A DNA stretch of 64,000 nucleotides from Spirosoma aerolatum. GTDB taxonomy: Bacteria > Bacteroidota > Bacteroidia > Cytophagales > Spirosomataceae. The position numbers were made by a program, and so were the translations under genes. The stretch covers positions 4,041,001 to 4,105,000 of the forward strand of contig NZ_CP020104.1 of the NCBI RefSeq assembly GCF_002056795.1, given 5' to 3'. The notes beneath the pieces were generated by a model. The model searched no databases. It was not told the DNA's origin and saw only the letters and a list, made by a program, of their open reading frames with translations. Below, piece by piece: positions 36,607 through 45,824 of this stretch (its first letter is position 1; every line of letters begins with the position of its first letter).

Positions 36607-38043
36607 TCATTCTTCTTTTGTCAGCGTAGCGGTCTGGTTACGAATGTGGTTCAGCGTATAATCCAGAATCCGGTCTCTCTGCTGTAGTATATCCTCGATC
36701 GTAGGTTCTACCAGGTGATCGGGAATTATCCCGCGATCGGTGTATGGATAGCCCGAAACGTTAGCCATATTGAAGCCAAACATACCGATGCCCAGATCAA
36801 TTTTTGAATTCGGCAACTGCGTAATGGCGAATATCCCACTGCTGTTTACTTTATACCCTCCCCCGCTCTCCTGCCCAATAAATACAGCCCGTTTGTCGGC
36901 ATGGATTCGGGCCGACAGTTCAGTGGTGACGGAAAAACTGTTTCCATTGAGCAGAACATACAGTTTTCCAGCGTAGGCATCCGCTTTGGGTTTGGTTGTT
37001 CGTAATCCCCGATGGTGGGTAAATACGTAGCCATCACTTCGTTTCTTAACCACAATGAATCTGGCCATCCGGTAGAGTTTCGAGGACCAGGCCGGAAATG
37101 AGAATCGTTTCTTCTGGCGGACACGGATATGATCGTAGTACCGAAACGGCTGACTGGCCAGATAACTATACAGTTCGACACCCCACGACTCCTCTCCGCC
37201 TTCGTTGTTGCGCAGGTCGAGCACCAGATGCTGCACACCCTGCCGCTTGATTTCGTGAAACGACTCGCTCAAAAACTGCCGGAAGTTCTGCTCGTTTTTT
37301 TCACTCCAGAATCGTTCGATGGTCATTACGGCCGTCCGTTCGCCAGAAAATGTCAGGCGAAAGGGTTTCTGAGTCTTGTCTTTGTGTTGCTCGGCATACG
37401 TCTTTATGGTTTGTTCAGTAACAGGAGCCAGGGTGACGGTTTTCGTTTGTGTGCCTGACTGATAAGCGACCTCAAACCTGTCGGGCGCACCAATAAACGT
37501 GGCATAATAGCCTGAGAAATAATGATTCAGATCTTCCAGCTTACCGCCTATCCGGTCGCCGTCGGCAAACGTCATGTTTGGTAAAAGCGCTTGAATAATA
37601 GTCGCCATTGACTTTCCATTGATCGAAATTACTTCCGCTCCGCCCGGAACCGACTCTGTGCTGTAATTTCCCACGACCCAGGCTTTATCCCCCAGAAAAT
37701 AGAGTCTGAGGGGAAACAACTTATCCGTTGCAAACGGATAATGTTCATCCCGGCCCGACACAATCCATTTGATGTGTCCATCGCGCAGCGCGACCAGCAA
37801 CGGAACCATCGTCACATAAAAAGCCTGCTGCGTCATGGGCCTGTTCAGTTGAGCAGCAGTGACTGCAAATAGGGAGTCGAAACGAGGCTTTGGCGTATAG
37901 CGATACATTTCGGGATGCGCTTCGGCCAGGGCTGTACGAAAACGGGCAAAATCCGTCTGGAGCTGTTCGGGGCTAAGTAATTGCGCCAGCACAGGTAGAC
38001 GGAACAGGACGATGAATAGGCTGACAGGCAGGATTCGGTTCAT
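36607..38043 (-). CDS. S41-family C-terminal processing peptidase-like protein
   Basis: 478 residues with a signal peptide (SLFIVLFRLPVLAQ). An N-terminal helical cap (~25-110), a PDZ-like segment with VPGGAEVISINGKSM, then the S41 core: LVLDLRNNEGG and LLNGNSFSVTTEL with catalytic Ser369. This is the tricorn/Ctp-like periplasmic type found in Bacteroidota. The target is unknown. It is convergent with the lipoprotein gene. Confidence 0.87.
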   Translation of the reverse strand: MNRILPVSLFIVLFRLPVLAQLLSPEQLQTDFARFRTALAEAHPEMYRYTPKPRFDSLFAVTAAQLNRPMTQQAFYVTMVPLLVALRDGHIKWIVSGRDEHYPFATDKLFPLRLYFLGDKAWVVGNYSTESVPGGAEVISINGKSMATIIQALLPNMTFADGDRIGGKLEDLNHYFSGYYATFIGAPDRFEVAYQSGTQTKTVTLAPVTEQTIKTYAEQHKDKTQKPFRLTFSGERTAVMTIERFWSEKNEQNFRQFLSESFHEIKRQGVQHLVLDLRNNEGGEESWGVELYSYLASQPFRYYDHIRVRQKKRFSFPAWSSKLYRMARFIVVKKRSDGYVFTHHRGLRTTKPKADAYAGKLYVLLNGNSFSVTTELSARIHADKRAVFIGQESGGGYKVNSSGIFAITQLPNSKIDLGIGMFGFNMANVSGYPYTDRGIIPDHLVEPTIEDILQQRDRILDYTLNHIRNQTATLTKEE

Positions 38044-38144
38044 GAGTAGTTGTGTTTAATAATGGCACAAAACTGGCCGAAAACCGTCTCTCCAAAAAGG
38101 GGGCCACTACCGAAAAGCTTATTTTGCAGACCGAATCGTCGGTT

Positions 38145-38978
38145 TCATTCCCCCAACCACCGCTTCAATTCTCCGGCCTTATCCCGACTAACCACAACCT
38201 CGTCTTCGTAGGCTGGCACCAGGCTAACCTTAAGCTTTCCATTGAAATACAGATGTACTTTATCAACCGCGTCAAGGGCGGCTATTACTTGCCGATTGAG
38301 CCTGAAAAAATGCTGCGGATCGAGCATTTGGGCTAGTTCGTCGATAGTATAATCAACGAGCCATTCATGGTTGTCGCGGGTTTTCAGAAACGATAGTTTA
38401 TTCCGGCTGAAAACGTAGGCGATCTCATTGACACGGACAGAAAACAGCCGCTGCCCCTGCTTAATCAGGAAGCGATCCCGGAAGGATACAGGCTGTGAAC
38501 GGGGGACTGCATAGCCCTCTATGGCTGGCGTTTCAACTGCCTGCCTGAACTGGTGAAGCAGATTAACCAGGGACGTTTCCAACGCAGAATCACGACCCGG
38601 CTGAGCAGGTAAGCGCAACGTCTGCCGCAATCCCTGTAGCTTGGTCAGCGCCTGCCGCACATCCTCCTCTTTAATCGGTTTGAGCAGATAATCGATACTA
38701 TTGAGTTTGAAGGCTTTAATGGCATATTCGTCATAAGCCGTCGTAAAAATGACCGGGCTGGTTATAGCTACCTGATTGAGTATCTCGAAACTCTGCCCGT
38801 CGGCTAGTTCAATATCCATAAAAATCAGGTCTGGCTGTGGGTTGGCACGTAACCACGCTACCGATTCATCCACACTTCCGGTTATGCCCACCACGCTCAA
38901 GGCAGCGTCAATTTCGAGCAGTAATCGCTGAAGTTTTCGGGCCGTTGGCTCTTCGTCTTCAATGATGAGTATAGTCAT
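38145..38978 (-). CDS. LytTR-family response regulator
   Basis: 277 residues. The receiver (1-120) has LIIEDEEPTA and LIFMDIELADGQSFE with the phosphoacceptor Asp; a linker with a short helix follows; LytTR (~170-277) has RLFSVRVNEIAYVFSRNKLSF and FFRLNRQVIAALDAV. It starts 20 nt inside the end of the kinase gene, so the pair is translated together and forms a LytS/LytR-type two-component system. Confidence 0.92.
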   Translation of the reverse strand: MTILIIEDEEPTARKLQRLLLEIDAALSVVGITGSVDESVAWLRANPQPDLIFMDIELADGQSFEILNQVAITSPVIFTTAYDEYAIKAFKLNSIDYLLKPIKEEDVRQALTKLQGLRQTLRLPAQPGRDSALETSLVNLLHQFRQAVETPAIEGYAVPRSQPVSFRDRFLIKQGQRLFSVRVNEIAYVFSRNKLSFLKTRDNHEWLVDYTIDELAQMLDPQHFFRLNRQVIAALDAVDKVHLYFNGKLKVSLVPAYEDEVVVSRDKAGELKRWLGE

Positions 38979-40005
38979 GGCGTGCTTCCTGAATAAGTGG
39001 AATGGTGACCTGAAAACAATCGTCGGACTGGCTGATCACCACCTCCGGTTGCCCCAACAGCCGGTATTTCGTGATTATATTGGAAAGACCTGTCCGGTTC
39101 GACGGAACCATATTCTGTTTTCTACGAACGCTGTTTCTGACAATGAGCAGGCCCTGTTCGTCGGTAAAGATCTGAATCAACAACGGTTTGGTCGGCAACG
39201 CGACGTTGTGCTTCACTGCATTTTCGACCAATAACTGCAACGTCAGAGGTGGGATCAGCAAGGTGTTGAATCGGTCTTCGATGCGCACAGTCAGTTCAAC
39301 ACTACGACCGAAACGCATTTGCAGCAGGTGAAAATAAGCCCGGATAAACTGAAGTTCGGTAGCCAGTGTTGTGAGTAGATGGTCGTTCGTTTGCAACACA
39401 TACCGATACACCGAAGCCAGCTCTTCGATGAACCGCTCGGCCTGCTTCGGGTTTTCAACCACCAGCGATGAGAGCGTGCTGAGGCTATTAAACAGAAAAT
39501 GCGGATTGATCTGGGCTTTCAACGAATCGAGCTGGCTCTGGAGGGCCTCTTTCTTCAGTTGCTCGGCTTCGTAATAGGTCACCCACCATTGCCGATACAG
39601 ATAACGGGCTTCATAAATTGTTGCCAGCGGCACTACAAATAGTAACGGAATCAGGGTGTTGACCCAATAAGCCCGCTCCGACATCGGATAGCCCCAGAAC
39701 TGGGTTCGGTCGTAAACATACACAAGGGCGAGTCGCTGAATGATCATGGTAACCACAAACCAGCTCACCTGTACTGCAATGCGAGGTGTTGTCTGATTCA
39801 GCCGGGGGTATCGGTCACGAGCCAGTAGAATCCCCAGTCGGGCTACTTCCCACACCAGCACACATTCGCCCAGGCTCACCCCCAACGCTAGTCCACGACT
39901 AATATGCCGGGCATCGTTGTCGGGCTGAAAAAAGATAAAGTTCGAGACGATTGAAATGAGCGGTACGCCGACCAGACGCAACCACCGATCGTTCAGTTTT
40001 TCCAT
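38959..40005 (-). CDS. LytS-like sensor histidine kinase (His_kinase family)
   Basis: 348 residues from ATG 40005 (a GTG just ahead at 40008 is ignored). Four hydrophobic segments in the first ~150 residues, then a coil and the His_kinase domain with INPHFLFNSLSTLSS, where the His is the phosphorylated residue, and LLVENAVKHN (N box). No periplasmic sensor domain is evident, so the signal is probably sensed in the membrane. Partner of the adjoining LytTR regulator. Confidence 0.92.
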   Translation of the reverse strand: MEKLNDRWLRLVGVPLISIVSNFIFFQPDNDARHISRGLALGVSLGECVLVWEVARLGILLARDRYPRLNQTTPRIAVQVSWFVVTMIIQRLALVYVYDRTQFWGYPMSERAYWVNTLIPLLFVVPLATIYEARYLYRQWWVTYYEAEQLKKEALQSQLDSLKAQINPHFLFNSLSTLSSLVVENPKQAERFIEELASVYRYVLQTNDHLLTTLATELQFIRAYFHLLQMRFGRSVELTVRIEDRFNTLLIPPLTLQLLVENAVKHNVALPTKPLLIQIFTDEQGLLIVRNSVRRKQNMVPSNRTGLSNIITKYRLLGQPEVVISQSDDCFQVTIPLIQEARHDYTHH

Positions 40006-40114
40006 CACCTGTAAATATCTTTCAACTGACTTTACGGTGAAAGAAAACGCTGCTGAACGGTTGAGAAATGCACCCAGACCGTCGTTTTTTTACGCTTCAA
40101 CCAGCCCCAGGCCT

Positions 40115-40122
40115 TATCTTTG
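40115..40122 (+). promoter_or_regulatory. -7 box for the AlkA-type glycosylase gene
   Basis: TATCTTTG, a full TAnnTTTG match, 41 nt before the ATG at 40163. The -33 element is weak (TTC at 40096-40098). Its position supports 40163 as the start and not the in-frame ATG at 39956. Confidence 0.5.
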
Positions 40123-40162
40123 TCTACTGAAGTTCACGACGATTTATCCACTCCATCCGGCT

Positions 40163-40789
40163 ATGCAACCGATCGAATCCGCCATTCTTGCCCACCTTTC
40201 TCTGGACCCCACCATGGCCCGACTGATTGCAGAGACCCCAAATCCCAAGATTTTCAATGATTATGCCGACGATGTGTATCTGGCCCTGCTGGAAAGTATT
40301 GTGTCGCAACAGATTTCGGTGAAAGCGGCCGATGCTATTTTTGCGCGGTTCCGTGCCCTATTTCCAGACAATTACCCACGGGCCGATTGGCTGCTTCAGA
40401 AAACAACGGAGGAATTACGTAGTGCCGGGTTATCGGCCCAGAAAATCAAGTACCTGCAAAGTGTTGCCGAGTTTTCACGGGTTCATTCGCTGACCCGAAC
40501 CCATCTGGAGACCATGACCGACGAGGAGATTGTCCAGTATTTAGTACCGATCAACGGTGTCGGACGATGGACAGTAGAGATGCTGCTGATGTTTGTGCTG
40601 GATCGGCCCGATGTGTTTCCGATTGATGACCTGGTGATTCGGCAGCGGATGCTTCTGGCCTACCCCGAACAAACACAGGGTCTTACTGGCCGGGCTCTAT
40701 ACAAGGTACTGCACGAAATTGCAGACTCCTGGCGCCCCTACCGCACCACAGCGAGCCGGTATCTGTGGCGCTGGAAGCCCATTAAATAG
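40163..40789 (+). CDS. DNA-3-methyladenine glycosylase, AlkA / HhH-GPD family
   Basis: 208 residues from ATG 40163. HhH-GPD superfamily: LLESIVSQQISVKAADAI is the family entry helix, INGVGRWTVEMLLMF is the helix-hairpin-helix, and PIDDLVIRQ holds the catalytic Asp. Removes alkylated bases from DNA in base-excision repair. The 69 extra codons of the long frame read through a divergent promoter region and are rejected. The TAG stop lies inside the family D hairpin. Confidence 0.9.
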   Translation: MQPIESAILAHLSLDPTMARLIAETPNPKIFNDYADDVYLALLESIVSQQISVKAADAIFARFRALFPDNYPRADWLLQKTTEELRSAGLSAQKIKYLQSVAEFSRVHSLTRTHLETMTDEEIVQYLVPINGVGRWTVEMLLMFVLDRPDVFPIDDLVIRQRMLLAYPEQTQGLTGRALYKVLHEIADSWRPYRTTASRYLWRWKPIK

Positions 40790-40855
40790 AACACGGATTC
40801 GTAAGATGATTAAGATCTGTGCAAATCATAATCATCTTACGAATCCGTGTTCTAT
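40786..40855. repeat. family D hairpin repeat, 31-bp arms
   Basis: Arms 40786-40816 and 40825-40855 pair at 30 of 31 positions around an 8-nt loop; words of the type AACACGGATTCGTAAGATG. The glycosylase stop codon (40787-40789) is inside the left arm; the convergent gene ends 20 nt past the right arm. Confidence 0.92.
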
Positions 40856-40874
40856 AAAATCTAGCTTGATTTTA

Positions 40875-41255
40875 CTATTTCACTCGCAACGCGGTTGAAT
40901 CGAACATGCCCATGAGGGAGCCTTTCAGGTGATCATCGTCCACTTTATCGAGGTTCACGTTTATATCCATTCCCTGCGCTACGAAGTAGAGGGTCAGTTT
41001 ATTGGCTTCCTCTTCAATTTTGGTAATGGGGATCGCTTCGGGCCGTTTGCCGGTTGGGTCTTTTAGTTCGCCGGTCAATTTACCATCTTTTCTGATAAGT
41101 TCGGTTACCAGTTTAGCATCGCCATCGGGTGTACCGAACACCGTAATTTCCCATTTACCCGCAAAGAAATCGGTGGGTGGGGTTGCCTGCGAAAAGCCCT
41201 TCACGGAAATGAACAGAAAGAAAAGGAACAGGATTGTGCTTACTTTTTTCATCAT
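40875..41255 (-). CDS. small exported protein, lipocalin-like
   Basis: 126 residues with a signal peptide cut near VKGFSQA. The mature part has alternating strands and turns (GKWEITVFGTPDGDAKLVTEL, DGKLTGELKDPTGK, NKLTLYFVAQG), a small beta-barrel pattern. It lies 33 nt downstream of the ThuA/sugar dehydrogenase gene on the same strand, so it probably belongs to that operon. The family is not recognised with certainty. Confidence 0.72.
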   Translation of the reverse strand: MMKKVSTILFLFFLFISVKGFSQATPPTDFFAGKWEITVFGTPDGDAKLVTELIRKDGKLTGELKDPTGKRPEAIPITKIEEEANKLTLYFVAQGMDINVNLDKVDDDHLKGSLMGMFDSTALRVK

Positions 41256-41288
41256 TAAACTTGATTAGCTATGAAACGGATTTAGGAT

Positions 41289-44200
41289 TTATTGTGCACT
41301 CGAATTAAGAACAGCTTCAACACCCATCACAACCATAAGGCTGCCCGACGCTTTCGACGGATTGACAAACACCAGATACACATCATGGGGCTTATTGTCG
41401 GCGGGAGCGGGCAGCTTGACCGGAACGCTCAATTGGTTGGGTTTGAAATCCATCTTGTCAGAAGGCTCCATCATGACCGACTCGCCAATGAGTTTGCCCG
41501 TTGGGCTATCGAGGTGTGCTTCAACCTTACCGCCGAGTGCATTGAGTTGAGGTTTCGGTGCCATGGCCATAACCCGGAATTCCGATACACCCGCCAGATC
41601 GACCTGTTTGATACCCATATATGCACCCGATTTGGAAGGAATAGCGAGGTTATTGCCTCCATACGACATTTTATTAACGTTATCATAGGTATCGAACCCG
41701 TGGGCATCCATCATGGCATTGCGCAGCATAAATGTCTGTTCAGACCGCAGCGATGGCAGTCCTTTGGCTCCCTTATCTTCATAAGATGCCCGAACGATAT
41801 ACACACCTTTGCCCTTGTCGCCTGCCGGGATTTTCGCCGTGTAGTTTCCTTTGGCTGGCAATGCGTTGGTAGCAGGCCCGCTCGACAGACTCAGCACATA
41901 CTTGACCATTTCAGAAGCATCAGCGGCAGAGAGTTGTGGGTGCGCCGACATGGGCGTTTCACCCCACACGCCAGCCCCACCGGCAATCACTTTTTTCGTC
42001 AGTCGCTCCAGGGCCGAGTTATCGCCTTTGTACTTTTTCGCTACGTCAGCATAAGCCGGTCCAATCGACTTCTTGTTAATACTATGACAAGCCTTACAAT
42101 CGCTGCCTTCGATTAGTTTTTTACCCGTCGCCAGCAAGGCCCCTGCATCGGCCGAACGATGCCCCTGCGCAATGGCTACCTTGTCGAACCCTTCGGGCAG
42201 GTAATCGATATTGACAGCTACCTGCTCAGGGTCAATCCCTTTGCCTAACGTACCATCTTCTTTGTCGCTCACCTTCACGTCGTAAGCAAAGGGTTTATTA
42301 GGCACAAAGAACGACTTATTGGCCCCTGGCATATCCAGACTCAGTACGGGAGCTTCGTTCCCGACCGTAATATCCATCGACTGCGTAGCAACTCCGCCTT
42401 TGCCATCGTTAACCGTCAGAGTAGCTTTATAGACACCAGGTTTAGCCAGTGTCAGGTTCGCATCGGGCGTATTGACTACTTTGCTGAAGCCATTTTTCGA
42501 AGCCACTTTCCAGGTATAGGTCAGTGCATCGCCATCGGCATCTTCTGTCCCTTTTGCGTTCAGTTTTAAGGCCAGTGGAGCCGATCCGCCCATTTTGTTG
42601 GCTGCCATCTGTAACTGAGGTTTGCGGTTACCCCCGTTGTATTCAATCCGAATCAGTCGGGCGTCGTCGTTAGCGCTGAACCAGCCCGAACCATATTCAA
42701 GCATATAGAGGTCACCGTTATCGGCAAATTCCATATCCATCGGATTGCTGAATTTATAGCTGGGCATAAACCGTTCCATTGCAACGTAGTTGCCATCCTT
42801 ATCCATCGTGACGGCCATAATCCAGCCCCGCATCCAGTCGTAAGTAATTAGCTTCTTGTCATAATACGCTGGAAAGGCGTGGGGAGCGGCTTTGAAATCG
42901 TCACGGTAAAAAACAGGCCCGGCCATTGCATTCCGGCCACCAGCACCCACGAGCGGAAACTCAGGCGAGGCATCATACGGATACCAGATAAAGGCTTTCT
43001 GTGCGGGAGGCAACACCTTTAAGCCGGTATTATTGGGCGAGTTATTGGTTGGGGCATTCACATCCCATTTTTCACCCGACGTGTTCGTTGCGAAATCAAA
43101 TTTGTTGTAGGCTTTATTGTCGCCGACGAAATGTGGCCAGCCGAAGTTACCCGCTTTCCGAGCCTGACCCACCTCATCGTGCCCGGCAGGACCCCGGTTC
43201 GGATCGGGTTTGGCAGCATCGGGGCCCACTTCACCCCAGTACAGATACCCCGTTTTCTGGTCAACCGAAATTCGGAAAGGGTTGCGGTGGCCCATGGTGT
43301 AAATTTCAGGGCGAGTTTGGGCTGTGCCTTTCGGAAACAGGTTCCCATCGGGAATGGTGTAGGTACCATTGGCTTCGGGATGAATACGGATGATTTTACC
43401 CCGCAGGTCGTTCGTATTGGCCGATGACTTCTGAGCATCCCAGGGGCCACGTCCTTCGCGCTCATCGCTGGGGCTGTATCCGTTCGATGCGTGCGGATTC
43501 GTATTATCGCCCGTCGACAGGTATAGGTTTCCGGCTTTATCCCAGGCAATCGAGCCACCCGTATGGCAACACTCTTCACGCTGGGTAGGCACATCGAGCA
43601 ATACTTTCTTCGACGACATGTCCAGTTCATCCCCTTTTAGTTCAAAGCGAGCCAGTATGTTCTTTGCTTCTTCGGGAACAGAGTAATACAGGTAAATCCA
43701 GTGGTTCTGCGCGAAATTAGGGTCTTTGTTCAAGCCCAACAGACCATCTTCCCCCATCGACTCCTTCCCTTCCTTGCTGACGTATTTAATACTGACCGGA
43801 ATTTTGGCGATCGTTTTCAGCTCTTTGGTTTTGGTGTTGTACAAACGTACCTCGCCTTTGCGCTGGATGAACAGAATCCGTCCGTCGCCCAGTACGCTCA
43901 GTTCCATAGGCTCATCCAATTTTTCGGCCAGAATTACTTTGGCAAAACGGTTCTCTTCCGGGCGCGCTTTGGCAAAATTCAACGGTTTCGGAGTATCGCC
44001 ACCCGTTGTATACTGAATGCCCGACCAGAGGTGATTCAGGAAAAGCGGCTCCGAAAATGTTTCGTCGGTATGGCCCATCGCCGTATAGAAAGCGCGGCCA
44101 CCGTCGAACTCCTGGTACCAGCTCATGGGGTGATTATCACCATTTTTACCCCCCTGGTAGGTTTTTTCGTCGATTTTAAGCACGACGTTGATTTTGGGGG

Positions 44201-44741
44201 AGATGTTTTTGAAGCTATAGAATTCGTCTGTCCGCTCAAACTCATCCGGCATTCCTTTAGTGGCCCAGTGGTTTTTCAGTACGACAAGGAACTTCCCTTT
44301 CTGCACATTATTAGGCATGGGGTGATCCAGAAAATACGCCCCCGCCAGACTCCCGTACCAGGGCCATTCATACTCGGTGTCGGTAGCCGCGTGAATCCCT
44401 ACATAGCCGCCCCCCGCCTGAATATACCGTTCGAAAGCACTTTGCTGCTCGTTGTTGAGCACATCCCCAGTCGTATTCAGAAACACGACCGTATTGTATT
44501 TTTTCAGATTGGCTTCACTGAATTGCGACGCATCTTCTGTAAAACTGACACCGAAACCTTTTTCTCCGGCCATTTTTGCCAGGGCCTTTTTGCCCGCTTC
44601 GATAGACTGGTGCCGAAAAGCCGCCGTCTTGCTAAAGACGAGCAGGTTGAGTTTGGGCGTCTGTGCCCATAGATGGCTTGTACATACCAGCATAAACGCC
44701 TGTACAAAAACCAGCCTGGCCATGCTAACTAGCTGTTTCAT
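41289..44741 (-). CDS. multidomain exported protein: ThuA, PQQ-type sugar dehydrogenase, PKD, cytochrome c, C-terminal sandwich domain
   Basis: 1150 residues with a signal peptide. Domains in order: ThuA glutaminase-like (~30-245, GGGYVGIHAATDTEYEWPWY); a GSDH-type six-bladed propeller (~265-690, EECCHTGGSIAWD, YTMGHRNPFRI, GEVGPDA); PKD (~705-795); cytochrome c with CKACH (Cys882, Cys885, His886) and a Met ligand in TPMSAHP; and a CBM6-like C-terminus. An electron path from sugar oxidation to the attached heme is inferred. This layout is known in Bacteroidota; the substrate is not. Confidence 0.9.
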   Translation of the reverse strand: MKQLVSMARLVFVQAFMLVCTSHLWAQTPKLNLLVFSKTAAFRHQSIEAGKKALAKMAGEKGFGVSFTEDASQFSEANLKKYNTVVFLNTTGDVLNNEQQSAFERYIQAGGGYVGIHAATDTEYEWPWYGSLAGAYFLDHPMPNNVQKGKFLVVLKNHWATKGMPDEFERTDEFYSFKNISPKINVVLKIDEKTYQGGKNGDNHPMSWYQEFDGGRAFYTAMGHTDETFSEPLFLNHLWSGIQYTTGGDTPKPLNFAKARPEENRFAKVILAEKLDEPMELSVLGDGRILFIQRKGEVRLYNTKTKELKTIAKIPVSIKYVSKEGKESMGEDGLLGLNKDPNFAQNHWIYLYYSVPEEAKNILARFELKGDELDMSSKKVLLDVPTQREECCHTGGSIAWDKAGNLYLSTGDNTNPHASNGYSPSDEREGRGPWDAQKSSANTNDLRGKIIRIHPEANGTYTIPDGNLFPKGTAQTRPEIYTMGHRNPFRISVDQKTGYLYWGEVGPDAAKPDPNRGPAGHDEVGQARKAGNFGWPHFVGDNKAYNKFDFATNTSGEKWDVNAPTNNSPNNTGLKVLPPAQKAFIWYPYDASPEFPLVGAGGRNAMAGPVFYRDDFKAAPHAFPAYYDKKLITYDWMRGWIMAVTMDKDGNYVAMERFMPSYKFSNPMDMEFADNGDLYMLEYGSGWFSANDDARLIRIEYNGGNRKPQLQMAANKMGGSAPLALKLNAKGTEDADGDALTYTWKVASKNGFSKVVNTPDANLTLAKPGVYKATLTVNDGKGGVATQSMDITVGNEAPVLSLDMPGANKSFFVPNKPFAYDVKVSDKEDGTLGKGIDPEQVAVNIDYLPEGFDKVAIAQGHRSADAGALLATGKKLIEGSDCKACHSINKKSIGPAYADVAKKYKGDNSALERLTKKVIAGGAGVWGETPMSAHPQLSAADASEMVKYVLSLSSGPATNALPAKGNYTAKIPAGDKGKGVYIVRASYEDKGAKGLPSLRSEQTFMLRNAMMDAHGFDTYDNVNKMSYGGNNLAIPSKSGAYMGIKQVDLAGVSEFRVMAMAPKPQLNALGGKVEAHLDSPTGKLIGESVMMEPSDKMDFKPNQLSVPVKLPAPADNKPHDVYLVFVNPSKASGSLMVVMGVEAVLNSSAQ

Positions 44742-44779
44742 AAAGTATTGAAGTTAAAATCACTGAATAATCGAACGAG

Positions 44780-45649
44780 TCAAAAATGACCCTGGCGCTG
44801 CTGGTTGGCCCACTGCAAGGCCGTTTCCAGAAGCTTCACAAAATTTTCGTTTTGCCAGGCAATTTCGTTGTGCCCCATTGACGTATAGAACGTACGGCCT
44901 TTGCCCGTCGGCTTGTACCAGGCCACAGGGTGGTCTTTGCCCATGCCAAAGTTTTTCGAGGTCATAAACAGCATATTCCCACTTGGGTTGATGGTTTCCC
45001 CATTAATGGTATAAATGATGTTGAAACCTTTTTTGCGGGGGTTTTCAAAAAAGACATACCATTCGTCTGTATGCGCCCATTTTTGAGGCAACTGACTGAA
45101 CAGACTGTCTTTCTGCGGATCGAGGAGAACATCCGCCAGCTGAAACTGAGGGTTGAGTGGGTGATGCGAAAATTTAGCCCCCAGCAAATGCTGCTCGTAC
45201 CAATCCCAATGATGGGAGTCGTCGCCCGCGCCGTGAATTCCCATTAGGCTACCGCCATTTTCCACATATTGCTCCAGGGCTCGTTTCTGCTCATCGTTAA
45301 TCACTTCTCCGGTCGAGTTGTTGAAAATCACCGTACTGAACTTTGCCAGTTGCGCGGGATTAAACACGCCCCCCTCTTCCGTATCGTAGACGAACCAGTT
45401 GTTTTTTTCGGCCAATGCTTTTATGACAGGCCTGGATGCCTCTATAGACGCACCATGACGAAAGCCTGTGGTTTTTGAGAACAGTAAAATGGCGGGTTTA
45501 TCGGCCGGAAACGTAATTTGCGGGACTTCCGTCTCGTACGATACCGGGAAGCCATTTTTTACTTTGTAGATAAAAACACCGACGGCAATGCCTAACAGGA
45601 CAATGAGGCCCAAAACGACCCCCGCAATGATTTTAACCACCTTCTTCAT
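44780..45649 (-). CDS. ThuA-domain protein
   Basis: 289 residues with an N-terminal membrane anchor or signal (IIAGVVLGLIVLLGIAVGVFIY). The ThuA domain covers ~45-285: ILLFSKTTGFRHGASIEA, NGGSLMGIHGAGDDSHHWDWY, HPVAWYKPTGKGRTFYTSMGHN, closely matching the first domain of the larger protein downstream (39 nt away), so one arose from the other. ThuA is linked to trehalose and other disaccharide use. First gene of the operon and divergent from the NUDIX regulator. Confidence 0.88.
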   Translation of the reverse strand: MKKVVKIIAGVVLGLIVLLGIAVGVFIYKVKNGFPVSYETEVPQITFPADKPAILLFSKTTGFRHGASIEASRPVIKALAEKNNWFVYDTEEGGVFNPAQLAKFSTVIFNNSTGEVINDEQKRALEQYVENGGSLMGIHGAGDDSHHWDWYEQHLLGAKFSHHPLNPQFQLADVLLDPQKDSLFSQLPQKWAHTDEWYVFFENPRKKGFNIIYTINGETINPSGNMLFMTSKNFGMGKDHPVAWYKPTGKGRTFYTSMGHNEIAWQNENFVKLLETALQWANQQRQGHF

Positions 45650-45711
45650 AAATCCGGCTTTTGTCAGGGTTCTTTGCGCTTTGATATCAAGTGAGTTCGC
45701 GCTCGCCTTAG

Positions 45712-45719
45712 CAAAGATA
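45712..45719 (-). promoter_or_regulatory. -7 box of the ThuA operon
   Basis: Minus-strand TATCTTTG, an exact TAnnTTTG match, 63 nt upstream of the ThuA ATG. No TTG is found at the right distance; instead the palindrome begins 13 nt upstream, as expected for a promoter that needs an activator. Confidence 0.5.
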
Positions 45720-45732
45720 TGGAATAAGTTTT

Positions 45733-45759
45733 TTTATTGTCTAAAAAATAGACAATAAA
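45733..45759. promoter_or_regulatory. perfect palindromic operator candidate
   Basis: Arms TTTATTGTCTA (45733-45743) and TAGACAATAAA (45749-45759) are exact reverse complements with a 5-nt A spacer. It sits in the divergent gap between the ThuA gene and the NUDIX regulator; a further half-site-like TTGTCT occurs at 45772-45777. A binding site for the adjacent regulator is inferred. Confidence 0.65.
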
Positions 45760-45824
45760 TTTTTCATTATTTTGTCTTTACAGAATACCATTATTATGCA
45801 AAGTCCTCGCTAACACCACTACTC

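Noticed and set aside
39956..40162. 69-codon extension of the AlkA-type glycosylase
   Set aside because: Runs through the divergent promoter region, antisense to the kinase start, and lies upstream of the -7 box at 40115.
43701..44672. 323-codon plus-strand frame
   Set aside because: Antisense to the ThuA/sugar dehydrogenase gene, rich in Phe/Arg/His as expected of a shadow.
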